DNA of 33,037 nucleotides from an uncultured Lachnoclostridium sp. (lineage in GTDB: Bacteria; Bacillota; Clostridia; Lachnospirales; Lachnospiraceae): positions 1 through 33,037 of the forward strand of contig CAMMSL010000027.1 in assembly GCA_946499505.1 (NCBI GenBank), given 5' to 3'. The notes beneath the pieces are model-generated. The model searched no databases. It was not told the DNA's origin and saw nothing but the letters and a program-made list of their open reading frames with translations. Position numbers and translations under genes: made by a program. Of this stretch, positions 14,902 through 23,460 are shown one piece after another. How positions within the stretch are numbered: the stretch's first letter is position 1; each line of letters begins with the position of its first letter.

Positions 14902-14909
14902 ATAGTATG
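14902..14909 (-). promoter_or_regulatory. possible sporulation (SigE/SigK-type) -10 element
   Basis: The minus strand reads CATACTAT here, close to the CATACAnT -10 of mother-cell sigma factors. It has TCATAAAC-like sequence about 16 nt upstream and lies about 40 bp before the coat gene pair. The match is short and the call is supported mainly by context. Confidence 0.35.
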
Positions 14910-14921
14910 TCCGCAATTCTT

Positions 14922-15626
14922 TCAGTTTATGAGTGAATGCAGGACAAATTCATGAAAAAGTTTTCGCATTTCAGAAGAACTGCGGTACATACATTCAGGA
15001 TGCCACTGCACGCCGATGGCAAAAGGATGGTCCTTTATCTCGATGGCCTCGATGGTGCTATCCTGGGCGCGGGCACTGACGCTTACATTCTTTCCGGGGG
15101 AGTTGACGGCCTGATGATGGAAACTGTTTACAAAAAGGCTGGAACCGACATACTCCCGGAGACGGCTTCCGCGTTCCGTGCGGATCCGGTGGCTGACCTC
15201 ACTGCGGACTGCAGACTGCTGCATGTGGTCGAGCGTCTTCCCCGGGATCAGTGACATGTCCTGCCAGATCGTGCCTCCGCAGGCGACACTCAGGATCTGC
15301 ATACCCCTGCATATGGCAAAGACAGGCTTGCCGGATTTCAGGATACGTTTCATGAGACGGATCTGGAACAGATCTACGGTAACGTCAGTCTTGCCGTTTC
15401 CTTTCTGCGGTTCTTCGCCGAACAGGAGAGGCGTGATATCATCGCCGCCGCAGAAAAGAAATCCGTCGCACAATCCGGTGTATTCGTCGAGCAGGTGGTC
15501 GCTCCTTACGAGAGGAAGTACGAGAGGAATGCCTTTTGCGTAGCGCACGGACTGAATATATGGATTAGTGACAAACTGGCGGTCCTGAGTAAAACCGCAG
15601 ACAACGATTCCGATCTTGGGTTCCAT
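14922..15626 (-). CDS. gamma-glutamyl-GABA hydrolase family protein (peptidase C26)
   Basis: This 234-aa class I glutamine-amidotransferase-like hydrolase, of the PuuD/peptidase C26 type, cleaves gamma-glutamyl amides. The triad is visible: nucleophile Cys106 in FAICRGMQIL, His209 and Glu211 in GVQWHPE. GGDDITP at about 60-66 is the family's substrate-side motif. The start at 15626 (MEPKIGIVVCGF) is chosen because GAAGGAGA lies just upstream. The longer reading frame back to 15845 adds a hydrophobic stretch over the divergent promoter region and is not supported. It is divergent from an M19 dipeptidase, so both may serve peptide or amide scavenging. Confidence 0.92.
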   Translation of the reverse strand: MEPKIGIVVCGFTQDRQFVTNPYIQSVRYAKGIPLVLPLVRSDHLLDEYTGLCDGFLFCGGDDITPLLFGEEPQKGNGKTDVTVDLFQIRLMKRILKSGKPVFAICRGMQILSVACGGTIWQDMSLIPGKTLDHMQQSAVRSEVSHRIRTERGSRLREYVGSSLFVNSFHHQAVNSPGKNVSVSARAQDSTIEAIEIKDHPFAIGVQWHPECMYRSSSEMRKLFHEFVLHSLIN

Positions 15627-15756
15627 AGCTTCTCCTTCACAGATATATTTTAGACAGAAATATTGCCATGATGTATGATAGAGTATGTAAGAAAATGGAA
15701 AATTATACATAGAATGACGATGGGGGCAAAAAGTTATAAAAATGGAGGAAACAGTC

Positions 15757-16779
15757 ATGAAATGGATCGATATGCACTGCGATACGCTCAGTGAGATCAT
15801 AAAAATCAAAGAGAAGGATAAAAGTACGGAAGAGAGCCTGTACAAAAATCATTTATGTGTTGACGCAGAGAGGCTCAGACAGACGGAATCCGCGGTACAA
15901 TTCTTTGCATGCTATGTAAATGCGGCGGAATATGGCGATACGGATACGCGTATGACACAGCAGAAAAAGTATCCGGTCAGACGGGAGGACAGCGGAAGGT
16001 GGGACGCGGCATATGAGGCGGTCCTGAAAATGATCAATGAAGCGCACGGTGAGGCGGGCCAGACGCTCTTCTTCCCGAAGACAGAAAGAACAGCAGGTAT
16101 CCTTACGGTAGAGGAGGGCGGCGTTTTAAACGGAAGGCTTTCCCGGCTGGATGAGCTGTATGAAAAGGGCGTCCGCCTGGTCACCCTGACATGGAACTAT
16201 GAGAATTGTATCGGATATCCAAACAGCCGTGACAGAAATATCATGAAAAAAGGTCTTACGGACTTTGGAATACAGACAGTGGAGAAAATGAATGAGCTTG
16301 GGATGATTGTCGATGTTTCCCATCTGTCGGATGGCGGTTTTTGGGACTGCATCAGATATAGCAGGTATCCGGTCGCAGCATCCCATTCAAATGCCAGGAG
16401 CCTCTGCCGGCATCCGAGAAACCTGAGCGATGAGATGCTGCGGGCACTGGGGGAAAGCGGAGGTGTAGCAGGTCTGAATTTCTATTCCGCATTTTTGCGG
16501 GAGAGGCGGGGGCAAACTGACGGCAGCAGGGCGTCTGTGGATGACATTACAAACCATGCCTTGTGGATGATAAAAAAAGCCGGTGAAGATGCGGTTGCAT
16601 TAGGAACGGATTTTGACGGTTTTGATCCGGCTTCCCTTCCGGACGGTATACAGGGAGTCCAGGATATAGAGAAAGTATGGGATGCGATGAGAAAAAAAGG
16701 CATTACACCGCGGCAGCTGGATAAGATCGCATACGGAAATGTATTGAGACTCATCCATGAAGCGGGGTACAAAAAATAG
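15757..16779 (+). CDS. membrane dipeptidase, peptidase family M19
   Basis: This 340-aa zinc dipeptidase of the renal dipeptidase family hydrolyses dipeptides, including some with a D-residue. Metal ligands are visible in order: the HxD pair in DMHCDT (residues 5-10), the bridging Glu in LTVEEGG, the His in DVSHLSDGGFWD and the His in ASHSNARSLC. The Asp is in GTDFDGFD. No signal peptide is seen, so the enzyme is probably cytoplasmic, as in other Firmicutes. The start at 15757 is used because GGAGG is 8 bases upstream; the ATG at 15742 lies before that site. Confidence 0.93.
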   Translation: MKWIDMHCDTLSEIIKIKEKDKSTEESLYKNHLCVDAERLRQTESAVQFFACYVNAAEYGDTDTRMTQQKKYPVRREDSGRWDAAYEAVLKMINEAHGEAGQTLFFPKTERTAGILTVEEGGVLNGRLSRLDELYEKGVRLVTLTWNYENCIGYPNSRDRNIMKKGLTDFGIQTVEKMNELGMIVDVSHLSDGGFWDCIRYSRYPVAASHSNARSLCRHPRNLSDEMLRALGESGGVAGLNFYSAFLRERRGQTDGSRASVDDITNHALWMIKKAGEDAVALGTDFDGFDPASLPDGIQGVQDIEKVWDAMRKKGITPRQLDKIAYGNVLRLIHEAGYKK

Positions 16780-16824
16780 ATACAGGAAGGAAACAAAAGT
16801 ATCCCGAACAGAATTATCTTCCCC

Positions 16825-16849
16825 ATAATCCTGATTATTATGTTAGAAT
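16825..16849 (+). promoter_or_regulatory. palindrome and -10 box upstream of uraA
   Basis: ATAATC-ct-GATTAT (16825-16838) precedes TAGAAT at 16844-16849. It overlaps where a -35/-10 spacer would lie, so it could be an operator. No PyrR attenuator or purine riboswitch pattern was recognised in this leader. Confidence 0.3.
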
Positions 16850-16896
16850 GTAAAGGATGTAGTTACTGATGAGAATGAGAGAACAGGAGGACTTAC

Positions 16897-18156
16897 ATGG
16901 AAAACAAAAGAATCATTCAGGTGGAAGAGAAAGTACCCTTTAAAATGCTGGTGCCCCTGAGCATCCAGCACATGTTTGCGATGTTCGGCGCGTCCGTGCT
17001 CGTACCGTTTGTGTTCGGCATTAACCCGGCGGTCGTGCTTTTTATGAACGGGATCGGTACACTTCTCTTTATCCTGATCACAAAGGGAAGAGCGCCGGCA
17101 TATCTGGGATCCAGTTTTGCCTTTCTGGCACCGGCGGGAGTTGTTATTTCTAAGTGGGGATATGAATATGCTCTTGGCGGCTTTGTTGTGGTCGGTTTCC
17201 TCGGCTGCATACTGGCCGTGCTTATCTACAAATTCGGATCTGACTGGATCGATGTAGTGCTGCCGCCTGCGGCGATGGGCCCTGTTGTAGCCCTGATCGG
17301 GCTGGAACTTGCAGGAACAGCGGCGTCTAATGCGGGACTTACCGATGAAGTGATCGATGTAAAAAATGTGATCGTATTTCTAGTGACACTTTTGGTGGCT
17401 GTGCTCGGTTCTGTTTTATTCCGCGGCTTTTTGTCAGTTATTCCGATCCTGATCGCTATTATTGCCGGCTATATAGCAGCCCTTGCCTGCGGCATTGTGG
17501 ATTTTTCGCAGGTTGCAGCAGCACCGCTCTTTTCAATCCCGAACTTTTCTACGCCGAAATTTAAGTGGGAGGCGATCGTGATCATTATTCCGGTATTGCT
17601 TGTTATTACATCAGAGCATATCGGACATCAGATCGTGACCAGCAAGATCGTGGGCAGAGATCTCTTAAAAGATCCGGGGCTCCACCGCTCCCTCTTTGCC
17701 GATAACTTCTCCAGTATGCTCTCGGGCCTGATTGGTTCTGTTCCGACGACGACGTACGGCGAGAATATCGGAGTTATGGCGATGACAAAGGTTTACAGTG
17801 TATATGTGATCGGCGGCGCTGCGGTGCTGTCCATCATCTGCTCTTTTATCGGAAAGATGACGACACTGATCAATACGATCCCGGGACCTGTTATCGGCGG
17901 CATTTCGTTCTTGCTGTACGGTATGATCGGTACATCGGGTATCCGCATTCTGGTAGAGTCACAGGTGGACTATAACAGATCCAGAAATATGGCTATGACA
18001 TCTGTTATATTTGTAGTCGGCCTGTCCGGTATCACGGTACAGTTCGGAAGTATTCAGCTTACAGGAATGGTGCTTGCCTGTGTGGTAGGCATGCTCATGG
18101 GACTGATGTTCTATATCTTTGACAGGCTGAATCTTACCAATGACAGGGAAGACTAA
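16897..18156 (+). CDS. uraA: uracil permease, NCS2 family
   Basis: This 419-aa proton-coupled nucleobase transporter has the UraA/PyrP topology of about 14 membrane segments. Family markers are LSIQHMFAMFGASVLVPFVFGINPAV at the N terminus, AYLGSSFAFLAPAG, and ITSEHIGHQIVTSKIVGRDLLKDPGLHRSL with the substrate Glu in TSEHIGH. The NCS2 motif is GSVPTTTYGENIGVMA. The similarity is to uracil transporters rather than xanthine or urate members. AGGAGG precedes the ATG. It is monocistronic, ending at a terminator 12 bp after the stop. Confidence 0.94.
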   Translation: MENKRIIQVEEKVPFKMLVPLSIQHMFAMFGASVLVPFVFGINPAVVLFMNGIGTLLFILITKGRAPAYLGSSFAFLAPAGVVISKWGYEYALGGFVVVGFLGCILAVLIYKFGSDWIDVVLPPAAMGPVVALIGLELAGTAASNAGLTDEVIDVKNVIVFLVTLLVAVLGSVLFRGFLSVIPILIAIIAGYIAALACGIVDFSQVAAAPLFSIPNFSTPKFKWEAIVIIIPVLLVITSEHIGHQIVTSKIVGRDLLKDPGLHRSLFADNFSSMLSGLIGSVPTTTYGENIGVMAMTKVYSVYVIGGAAVLSIICSFIGKMTTLINTIPGPVIGGISFLLYGMIGTSGIRILVESQVDYNRSRNMAMTSVIFVVGLSGITVQFGSIQLTGMVLACVVGMLMGLMFYIFDRLNLTNDRED

Positions 18157-18167
18157 AGTGTTGTTTT

Positions 18168-18201
18168 AATTGGCGCCGGTTTATACCGGTGCTAATTTTT
18201 T
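18168..18201 (+). terminator. intrinsic terminator of uraA
   Basis: AATTGGCGCCGGT at 18168-18180 pairs with ACCGGTGCTAATT at 18185-18197, with two G-T pairs, followed by a T-run. Confidence 0.88.
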
Positions 18202-18298
18202 CTTAAAAAATAATATATGGAAAAGTTAAGGATCCATTCAAAAAGTTCGTCGAAAAGATTGGGTATAATCTCCTTGTTGAAAAGGAGGAGATGCCCTT

Positions 18299-19192
18299 AT
18301 GTGGGAAGAATGGGAAAGCGAGAGCAGATACAGGGGGAACAGATATAAAGTAAACAGATATGAGGAAAGCCGATATACAGGAGGCGGCAGGTCTAAAAAA
18401 CGCGGAAAAAGGAGAAGGCGGAGGAGAAGGCACAGAATTCTGAAAAGTATTCTCTGTATCGCGATTATCATACCGATGATCATGGCGGTCCTTTGGGCAA
18501 AAGATATGATCAGCGGAAAGAGCAGTCTGGCAGTAAGGGCTCTGTTCAACCCGAAAGTGAGAGAAGTGATGGCGAATAAAGACCAGTACCCGGAACAGCT
18601 GATCGAACTGTTGAAAAACAATGAGGAGACAGTGGATTTTGTTTTTGATTATCCGGAAAAGAAAGATACACCGCCGGCGGACACAGTTGGTGAAGTAGTA
18701 CAAGGTCAGATTCCTCTGCTCCTTCAGTGGGATGAACGATGGGGATATGCGCTTTATTCGGATGACATGATCGCTGTCAACGGATGCGGGCCGACGGCAA
18801 TCGCCATGGTGGCGTCTGGACTGACAGGCGACAATACTATAACGCCGTATAAGGTGGCGCAGTTTTCCGCTGAGAACGGATATTATGCGGGAGATTCCGG
18901 CACTAGCTGGACATTGATGACGGACGGCGCGCAGCAGTTTGGAATCCACGGGGAAGAACTGGGCCTGAGCGAGGATGCAGTCTTTTCTGCTCTGGAAAAC
19001 GGTCATCCGATCATATGCAGCATGAGACCGGGAGATTTTACAACGACCGGACACTTTATCGTACTGACCGGAGTCGAAGACGGGAAGATCCGGGTAAACG
19101 ATCCGAACAGCCGGGTACGCAGTGAGAAGCTGTGGGATTACAGCAGGCTGGAGTACCAGATCAACAATCTGTGGGTGTATACGGCGATGTAG
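18299..19192 (+). CDS. membrane-anchored C39-like cysteine peptidase
   Basis: This 297-aa protein has an unusual highly basic N terminus: an Arg/Tyr-rich stretch, then a run of Arg and Lys at residues 33-46. A single membrane helix follows at 47-66, so the rest should lie outside the cell. Residues about 135-297 form a C39_2-type peptidase domain with Cys163 in NGCGPTAIAM, His252 in TGHFIVLTG and Asp268 in VNDPNS, preceded by the family entry motif PLLLQWDERWGY. Similar proteins are common in Firmicutes with unknown substrates. No ABC transporter or bacteriocin gene is adjacent, so leader-peptide processing should not be assumed. AAGGAGGAG precedes the ATG, and TATAAT lies about 35 bp upstream. 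Confidence 0.87.
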   Translation: MWEEWESESRYRGNRYKVNRYEESRYTGGGRSKKRGKRRRRRRRHRILKSILCIAIIIPMIMAVLWAKDMISGKSSLAVRALFNPKVREVMANKDQYPEQLIELLKNNEETVDFVFDYPEKKDTPPADTVGEVVQGQIPLLLQWDERWGYALYSDDMIAVNGCGPTAIAMVASGLTGDNTITPYKVAQFSAENGYYAGDSGTSWTLMTDGAQQFGIHGEELGLSEDAVFSALENGHPIICSMRPGDFTTTGHFIVLTGVEDGKIRVNDPNSRVRSEKLWDYSRLEYQINNLWVYTAM

Positions 19193-19201
19193 AGGCTTAA
19201 G

Positions 19202-19238
19202 CCGGCGGTTATTCTTATTAACTGCCGGTTACTTTTTT
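19202..19238 (+). terminator. intrinsic terminator of the C39-like gene
   Basis: CCGGCGGTTA at 19202-19211 pairs with TAACTGCCGG at 19219-19228 with one wobble. A six-T run follows at 19233-19238. Confidence 0.85.
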
Positions 19239-19263
19239 GTCTGTATTTGTGAAAAAGGCTCAG

Positions 19264-19293
19264 TTGTGAGGGATATATGTAAACTGGTATAAT
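19264..19293 (+). promoter_or_regulatory. promoter of the XRE/helical-repeat regulator
   Basis: TTGTGA at 19264-19269, an 18-nt spacer and TATAAT at 19288-19293. Confidence 0.6.
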
Positions 19294-19360
19294 GTGTGCA
19301 GGAAGAATATGTACAAGATGAAATGTGCATGACACGAAAATTGATGAGGAGGATACAGAT

Positions 19361-20443
19361 ATGCCGGTGGGTGAAGTGATACGCAGGAAGAGAAAAGAAC
19401 TGGGACTTACACAGGAACAGGTGGCACAGCGTCTCGGAGTTTCCGCTCCGGCGGTCAATAAGTGGGAGAAAGGCAGCAGTTATCCTGATATCGCAATACT
19501 GCCTGCTCTGGCGCGTCTCCTCAATACGGACGTCAATACGCTTCTCTGTTTTCAGGAGGAACTCTCCGACAATGAGATCGCAGAGATATGTAATGAGATT
19601 GCGGCGATCATGGATGGGCAGGGCCTGGAGACGGCATTTGACGCAGCAGAGCAGAAAGTGCGGGAGTATCCGAATTGCGGGAAACTGATCCATATGATGG
19701 CGTCCATGGTGCAGGGATTATTGATGATGTCCGGCGGCTGGAGTGCAGACAGAGAAAAATATGAAGAGAAGATATATTTCTGGTACGAGCGCGTGACCGA
19801 ATGCAGCGGGGACGAACAGGTGAAAAATGCCGCCGCTTATATGCTGGCGGGCGAATATATAATGAAGAAAGAGTATGATAAAGCCCAAAAGATGCTCAAC
19901 TCCCTGCCGGAGCAGCAGGCAGATAAAAAAATACTCAATGCGCGTCTTCTGCTTGCACAGGAGAAATATGATGAGGCAGCGGTGCTGTTGGAACGAAAAC
20001 TCATATATATGCTTAACGAACTCGTCGGCGTTATGTCCATACTGATGGATATTGCCTTTCGGGAGGGGGATATGGAACGGGCAGAAAAGATTGCGTCCGC
20101 GTGGGAACAGACCGCTCTTTTGTATGACCAATGGGGATACAGCCCCCTGATCCTGCCGATGGAGCTGGCAGTAAAGAAGAAAGAGGTGAAAAAGAGTATT
20201 GCCTATATCCGGGAAATGCTCCGGATGCTGACGGAGCCTCAGCATATGTCGGAGTCTGCGTTTTACTGCCATATATACGGTAGAGAAGACTTGGGAAAAA
20301 AGTATGATAAAGCTCTGGGTACTTATGCAGAGAGGGTGCTGCCGGGGCTGCTGGCAGAGATAAAGACGAATGAGGATTATGCATTTCTGTGGGATAATGA
20401 GGAATTTCAGAAGCTGATACGCATATATGAAAAAGAAAGCTAG
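19361..20443 (+). CDS. XRE-family regulator with TPR-like C-terminal region
   Basis: This 360-aa protein has an N-terminal Cro/CI helix-turn-helix at about residues 4-60 (IRRKRKELGLTQEQVAQRLGVS, with APAVNKWEKGSSYPDI). About 290 residues of helical repeats follow, with TPR-like pairs such as YDKAQKMLNSLPEQQADK and YDEAAVLLERKL. The architecture recalls peptide-sensing RRNPP regulators, but no signal-peptide gene was found beside it, so the ligand is unknown. The start at 19361 is chosen because GAGGAGGA lies 8 bases upstream; the ATG at 19325 is before that site. It is transcribed alone and ends at a bidirectional terminator shared with argG. Confidence 0.88.
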   Translation: MPVGEVIRRKRKELGLTQEQVAQRLGVSAPAVNKWEKGSSYPDIAILPALARLLNTDVNTLLCFQEELSDNEIAEICNEIAAIMDGQGLETAFDAAEQKVREYPNCGKLIHMMASMVQGLLMMSGGWSADREKYEEKIYFWYERVTECSGDEQVKNAAAYMLAGEYIMKKEYDKAQKMLNSLPEQQADKKILNARLLLAQEKYDEAAVLLERKLIYMLNELVGVMSILMDIAFREGDMERAEKIASAWEQTALLYDQWGYSPLILPMELAVKKKEVKKSIAYIREMLRMLTEPQHMSESAFYCHIYGREDLGKKYDKALGTYAERVLPGLLAEIKTNEDYAFLWDNEEFQKLIRIYEKES

Positions 20444-20483
20444 GAAGCTTCATTTCCGAAGAAAGAGCTGTATAAAACGAAAT

Positions 20484-20523
20484 AAAAAGACGGATTCCAG
20501 TTTCACGGTTTCCGTCTTTTTTC
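20484..20523. terminator. bidirectional terminator between XRE and argG genes
   Basis: AAAAAGACGGA pairs with TCCGTCTTTTT around a short loop. The A-run and T-run make it work for both convergent genes. Confidence 0.88.
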
Positions 20524-20532
20524 TTAACTTTT

Positions 20533-21765
20533 CTATTTCTGATTTTCTTTTGAGAGCTCCTGCATCTTCATGGCGCGGACCTTCAGCGGCAGGCCGAACA
20601 GTGTGATAAATCCGTCTGCATCGTGGTGGTCGTACATATCGCCTGTTGTGAAGCTTGCCAGTGACTCGCTGTACAGGGAGTACGGGGAAGTCTCGCCGGC
20701 TTTGATGATGTTGCCTTTGTACAGTTTGAATTTTACTTCTCCTGTCACATACTGCTGTGTCACATCAACAAATGCGCGAATCGCTTCGCAGAGCGGTGTG
20801 AACCATTTTCCTTCATATACAACCTGAGCAAGCTTATTGCCCATTTCTTTCTTCACTTCGTATGTAGCGCGGTCAAGGATCAGCTCTTCCAGCTGCTGAT
20901 GAGCGGCCATAAGGATCGTTCCGCCCGGTGTCTCGTATACGCCGCGGGACTTCATTCCTACAACACGGTTCTCCACGATGTCGATGATACCGATGCCGTG
21001 TTTTCCGCCCAGTGTGTTGAGCTCTTTGATGATGTCGGCTACTTTCATTTCTTTGCCGTTGATCGTCTTCGGAACACCTGCCTCAAATGTCATAGTCACA
21101 TACTCCGGTTCGTCGGGAGCTTTCTCCGGCGGTACTGTGAGTACAAGGAGATCGTCATAATTCGGTTCTACAGATGGATCTTCCAGCTCCAGACCCTCAT
21201 GGCTGATATGCCACAGGTTACGGTCACGGCTGTAGCTGTGTTTTGTATCGAACGGGAGATCGATGCCGTGTGCTTTGCAGTATTCGATCTCATCTTCACG
21301 GGACTGCATTGTCCAGAGGTCTGTCATACGCCACGGAGCGATGATCTTGATGTCCGGAGCGAGAGCCTTGATGCCAAGCTCGAAACGGATCTGGTCGTTT
21401 CCTTTTCCTGTAGCGCCGTGGCAAATGGCAACAGCGCCCTCCTTACGTGCAATCTCAACCAGTTTCTTTGCGATGGCAGGACGAGCCATGGATGTTCCCA
21501 GCAGATATGCGTTTTCATATACAGCGCCTGCTTTTACGCACGGCATGATGAAATCCTCGGCAAATTCGTCAACGATATTTTCAATATATAATTTGGAAGC
21601 TCCGGAGAGTTTTGCCCTCTCATCGAGTCCGTCAAGCTCCTCACCCTGTCCGCAGTCAATACAGCAGCAGATTACGTCATAACCGAATGTCTCTTTCAGC
21701 CACGGGATGATCGCTGTTGTGTCAAGTCCGCCTGAATATGCTAAAACCACTTTTTCTTTACTCAT
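20533..21765 (-). CDS. argG: argininosuccinate synthase
   Basis: ArgG condenses citrulline and aspartate using ATP in the penultimate step of arginine synthesis. The 410-aa protein has the N-type PPi-loop AYSGGLDTT at residues 9-17, the citrulline/aspartate region CHGATGKGNDQIRFE, SYSRDRNLWHISHEG and ESLASFTTGDMYDH near the C terminus. AGGAGG lies before the ATG. argH is not in the window, so arginine genes are dispersed. Upstream there is a good sigma-A promoter, with ArgR-like palindromes just beyond it, consistent with arginine-responsive control. Confidence 0.97.
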   Translation of the reverse strand: MSKEKVVLAYSGGLDTTAIIPWLKETFGYDVICCCIDCGQGEELDGLDERAKLSGASKLYIENIVDEFAEDFIMPCVKAGAVYENAYLLGTSMARPAIAKKLVEIARKEGAVAICHGATGKGNDQIRFELGIKALAPDIKIIAPWRMTDLWTMQSREDEIEYCKAHGIDLPFDTKHSYSRDRNLWHISHEGLELEDPSVEPNYDDLLVLTVPPEKAPDEPEYVTMTFEAGVPKTINGKEMKVADIIKELNTLGGKHGIGIIDIVENRVVGMKSRGVYETPGGTILMAAHQQLEELILDRATYEVKKEMGNKLAQVVYEGKWFTPLCEAIRAFVDVTQQYVTGEVKFKLYKGNIIKAGETSPYSLYSESLASFTTGDMYDHHDADGFITLFGLPLKVRAMKMQELSKENQK

Positions 21766-21861
21766 TTCTGATAGCCTCCTGAATGTATTTTTATTAATTT
21801 TGCTGTCCGGGTGCCGGTCAGCAGCTTATCTTTGTTTTTCCGCTCTTGCAAGCTACAACAT

Positions 21862-21890
21862 ACTATACACCAGAACTTATAATTATGCAA
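21862..21890 (-). promoter_or_regulatory. promoter of argG
   Basis: On the minus strand TTGCAT (complement of 21885-21890), a 17-nt spacer and TATAGT (complement of 21862-21867). The leader is about 90 nt. No T-box specifier or antiterminator motif is seen in it. Confidence 0.65.
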
Positions 21891-21913
21891 GAGAAAATTA
21901 TAAAAAAGAAAAA

Positions 21914-21981
21914 TATGCATAAAATGCATAATGAATGCATAAAAATGCAATATTGTTATTGGAATATGCATAAATATAATG
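21914..21981. promoter_or_regulatory. ArgR-box-like palindrome array
   Basis: TATGCATAAAATGCATA (21914-21930) and ATGCATAAAAATGCAAT (21935-21951) resemble the ARG box pattern of TGAAT-like half sites around an A/T core. Their centres are about 21 bp apart, the classic spacing for hexameric ArgR binding to paired boxes. A third partial site is at 21965-21981. The array lies between argG and the divergent malic enzyme gene, upstream of the argG -35. Confidence 0.6.
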
Positions 21982-22114
21982 TTAAATTTTATCATTTTAA
22001 AAAAAATTGATGTATATTCGGGGAAAACGCAGTATAATGGTCTTGGAACATGCAATTCTGTATCCTTATACAGGATGACAGATCCAAAATATATTTTAAC
22101 ATCAGGAGGCAGTT
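21982..22114 (+). promoter_or_regulatory. malic enzyme promoter and leader
   Basis: TATAAT at 22033-22038 is a clear -10; the -35 is ambiguous (TTGATG at a long spacing or TGTATA at 16). The leader contains the inverted repeat CTGTAT-cctt-ATACAG near 22060-22075. The rest is A/T-rich, with no gene. Confidence 0.4.
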
Positions 22115-23287
22115 ATGGACTACGCAAAAGAATCATTAAAGATGCACTATGAACTGAAGGGTAAGATCGAGATTAAGAGTCGTGCAGCGGTGGATTCTAA
22201 AGAGGCTTTAAGTCTCGCCTACACACCGGGAGTTGCACAGCCCTGCCTGGAGATACAGAAAGATCCAAGCAAGAGCTTTGATCTGACAAGACGCTGGAAT
22301 ACAGTGGCAGTCGTTACAGACGGAACAGCAGTGCTGGGCCTTGGAGATATCGGACCGGAAGCCGGTATGCCGGTTATGGAAGGTAAATGCGTTCTGTTTA
22401 AAGAGTTCGGCGGTGTAGATGCGATTCCGCTCTGTGTCAGATCAAAAGATGTAGATGAGATCGTAAAAGCTGTAAGTCTTTTCGCAGGAAGCTTCGGTGG
22501 AATTAACCTGGAGGACATCGCGGCTCCGAGATGCTTTGAGATCGAGAAACGGCTGAAAGAGTGCTGTGACATTCCGGTATTCCATGATGACCAGCACGGT
22601 ACAGCAGTGATCACACTTGCCGGTATGATCAATGCACTGAAGATTGTTGGCAAGAAGATCGAGGACATCAAGATTGTAACTTCCGGCGCAGGCGCTGCAG
22701 GTATCGCTATCATCAGACTGCTTATGTCCATGGGTCTTAAAAACGTTATTATGACAGACCGTCACGGAGCAATCTATGAGGGAAGAGATTATCTGAACCC
22801 GATCAAAGAAGAGATGGCTAAAATCACAAACTTTAATCATGAGAAAGGAACTCTCGCAGAGGTGATCAAAGGCGCTGATGTATTTATCGGAGTATCCGCA
22901 CCGGGCACACTGACACAGGATATGGTGCGCAGCATGGCAAAAGATCCGATCATCTTCGCGTGTGCAAACCCGACGCCGGAGATCTTCCCGGATGAGGCGA
23001 AAGCAGCAGGAGCGGCAGTCGTATCCACCGGAAGAAGCGATTTCCCGAATCAGGTAAATAACGTGCTTTGCTTCCCGGGTATCTTCCGCGGAGCTCTGGA
23101 TGTGCGCGCATCTGATATCAATGATGAGATGAAAGTTGCAGCGGCTTATGCAATTGCAGGGCTGGTAAGCGACGAAGAGCTGAATCCGGAATACATCCTT
23201 CCGGCAGCATTTGATCCGCGTGTAAAAGACGCTGTGGCAAAGGCAACAGCTGAGGCTGCAAGAAAGAGCGGAGTGGCAAGAATCTAA
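22115..23287 (+). CDS. NAD(P)-dependent malic enzyme (oxaloacetate-decarboxylating)
   Basis: Malic enzyme converts malate to pyruvate and CO2 with NAD(P)H formation. The 390-aa length is that of the short bacterial/archaeal form, without the C-terminal phosphotransacetylase-like domain. Motifs are SLAYTPGVAQPC, the substrate region GLGDIGPEAGMPVMEGK, DDQHGTAVITLAG with the metal-binding Asp pair, the cofactor loop SGAGAAGIAI, and ACANPTPEI. Cofactor preference cannot be decided with confidence. The gene stands alone with AGGAGG before the ATG and a terminator after it, and shares its upstream region with argG. Confidence 0.95.
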   Translation: MDYAKESLKMHYELKGKIEIKSRAAVDSKEALSLAYTPGVAQPCLEIQKDPSKSFDLTRRWNTVAVVTDGTAVLGLGDIGPEAGMPVMEGKCVLFKEFGGVDAIPLCVRSKDVDEIVKAVSLFAGSFGGINLEDIAAPRCFEIEKRLKECCDIPVFHDDQHGTAVITLAGMINALKIVGKKIEDIKIVTSGAGAAGIAIIRLLMSMGLKNVIMTDRHGAIYEGRDYLNPIKEEMAKITNFNHEKGTLAEVIKGADVFIGVSAPGTLTQDMVRSMAKDPIIFACANPTPEIFPDEAKAAGAAVVSTGRSDFPNQVNNVLCFPGIFRGALDVRASDINDEMKVAAAYAIAGLVSDEELNPEYILPAAFDPRVKDAVAKATAEAARKSGVARI

Positions 23288-23356
23288 TTTGCTTTTATCC
23301 GTATGTCTGTATATAAATGTTGTATATGGGCAGTAACAGAATAGATTGAAAATGAA

Positions 23357-23396
23357 GGCAGAGAATTTCCCGAGAGGAACAATTCTCTGCCTTTTT
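23357..23396 (+). terminator. intrinsic terminator of the malic enzyme gene
   Basis: GGCAGAGAATT pairs with AATTCTCTGCC, followed by TTTTT at 23392-23396. Confidence 0.9.
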
Positions 23397-23460
23397 GTGC
23401 AATAAGCCCGGCAAGCAGCCGCCATGCCTGCATGAGTGAATATTTGCCCGGCAAGCGGCA
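23395..23460. repeat. dispersed intergenic repeat, copy 2
   Basis: Ungapped match of about 80% by hand count to 11085-11150. Like copy 1 it follows an intrinsic terminator. In this copy one pairing arm has diverged (TTGCCCGGC), but TTGCC..GGCAA remains self-complementary. Confidence 0.65.

Noticed and set aside
19361-20443. RRNPP-type peptide quorum-sensing pair
   Set aside because: The architecture is compatible, but no small secreted peptide gene was found next to the regulator.
21766-21861. T-box or other arginine leader for argG
   Set aside because: No specifier loop, antiterminator motif or terminator was seen in the roughly 90-nt leader.
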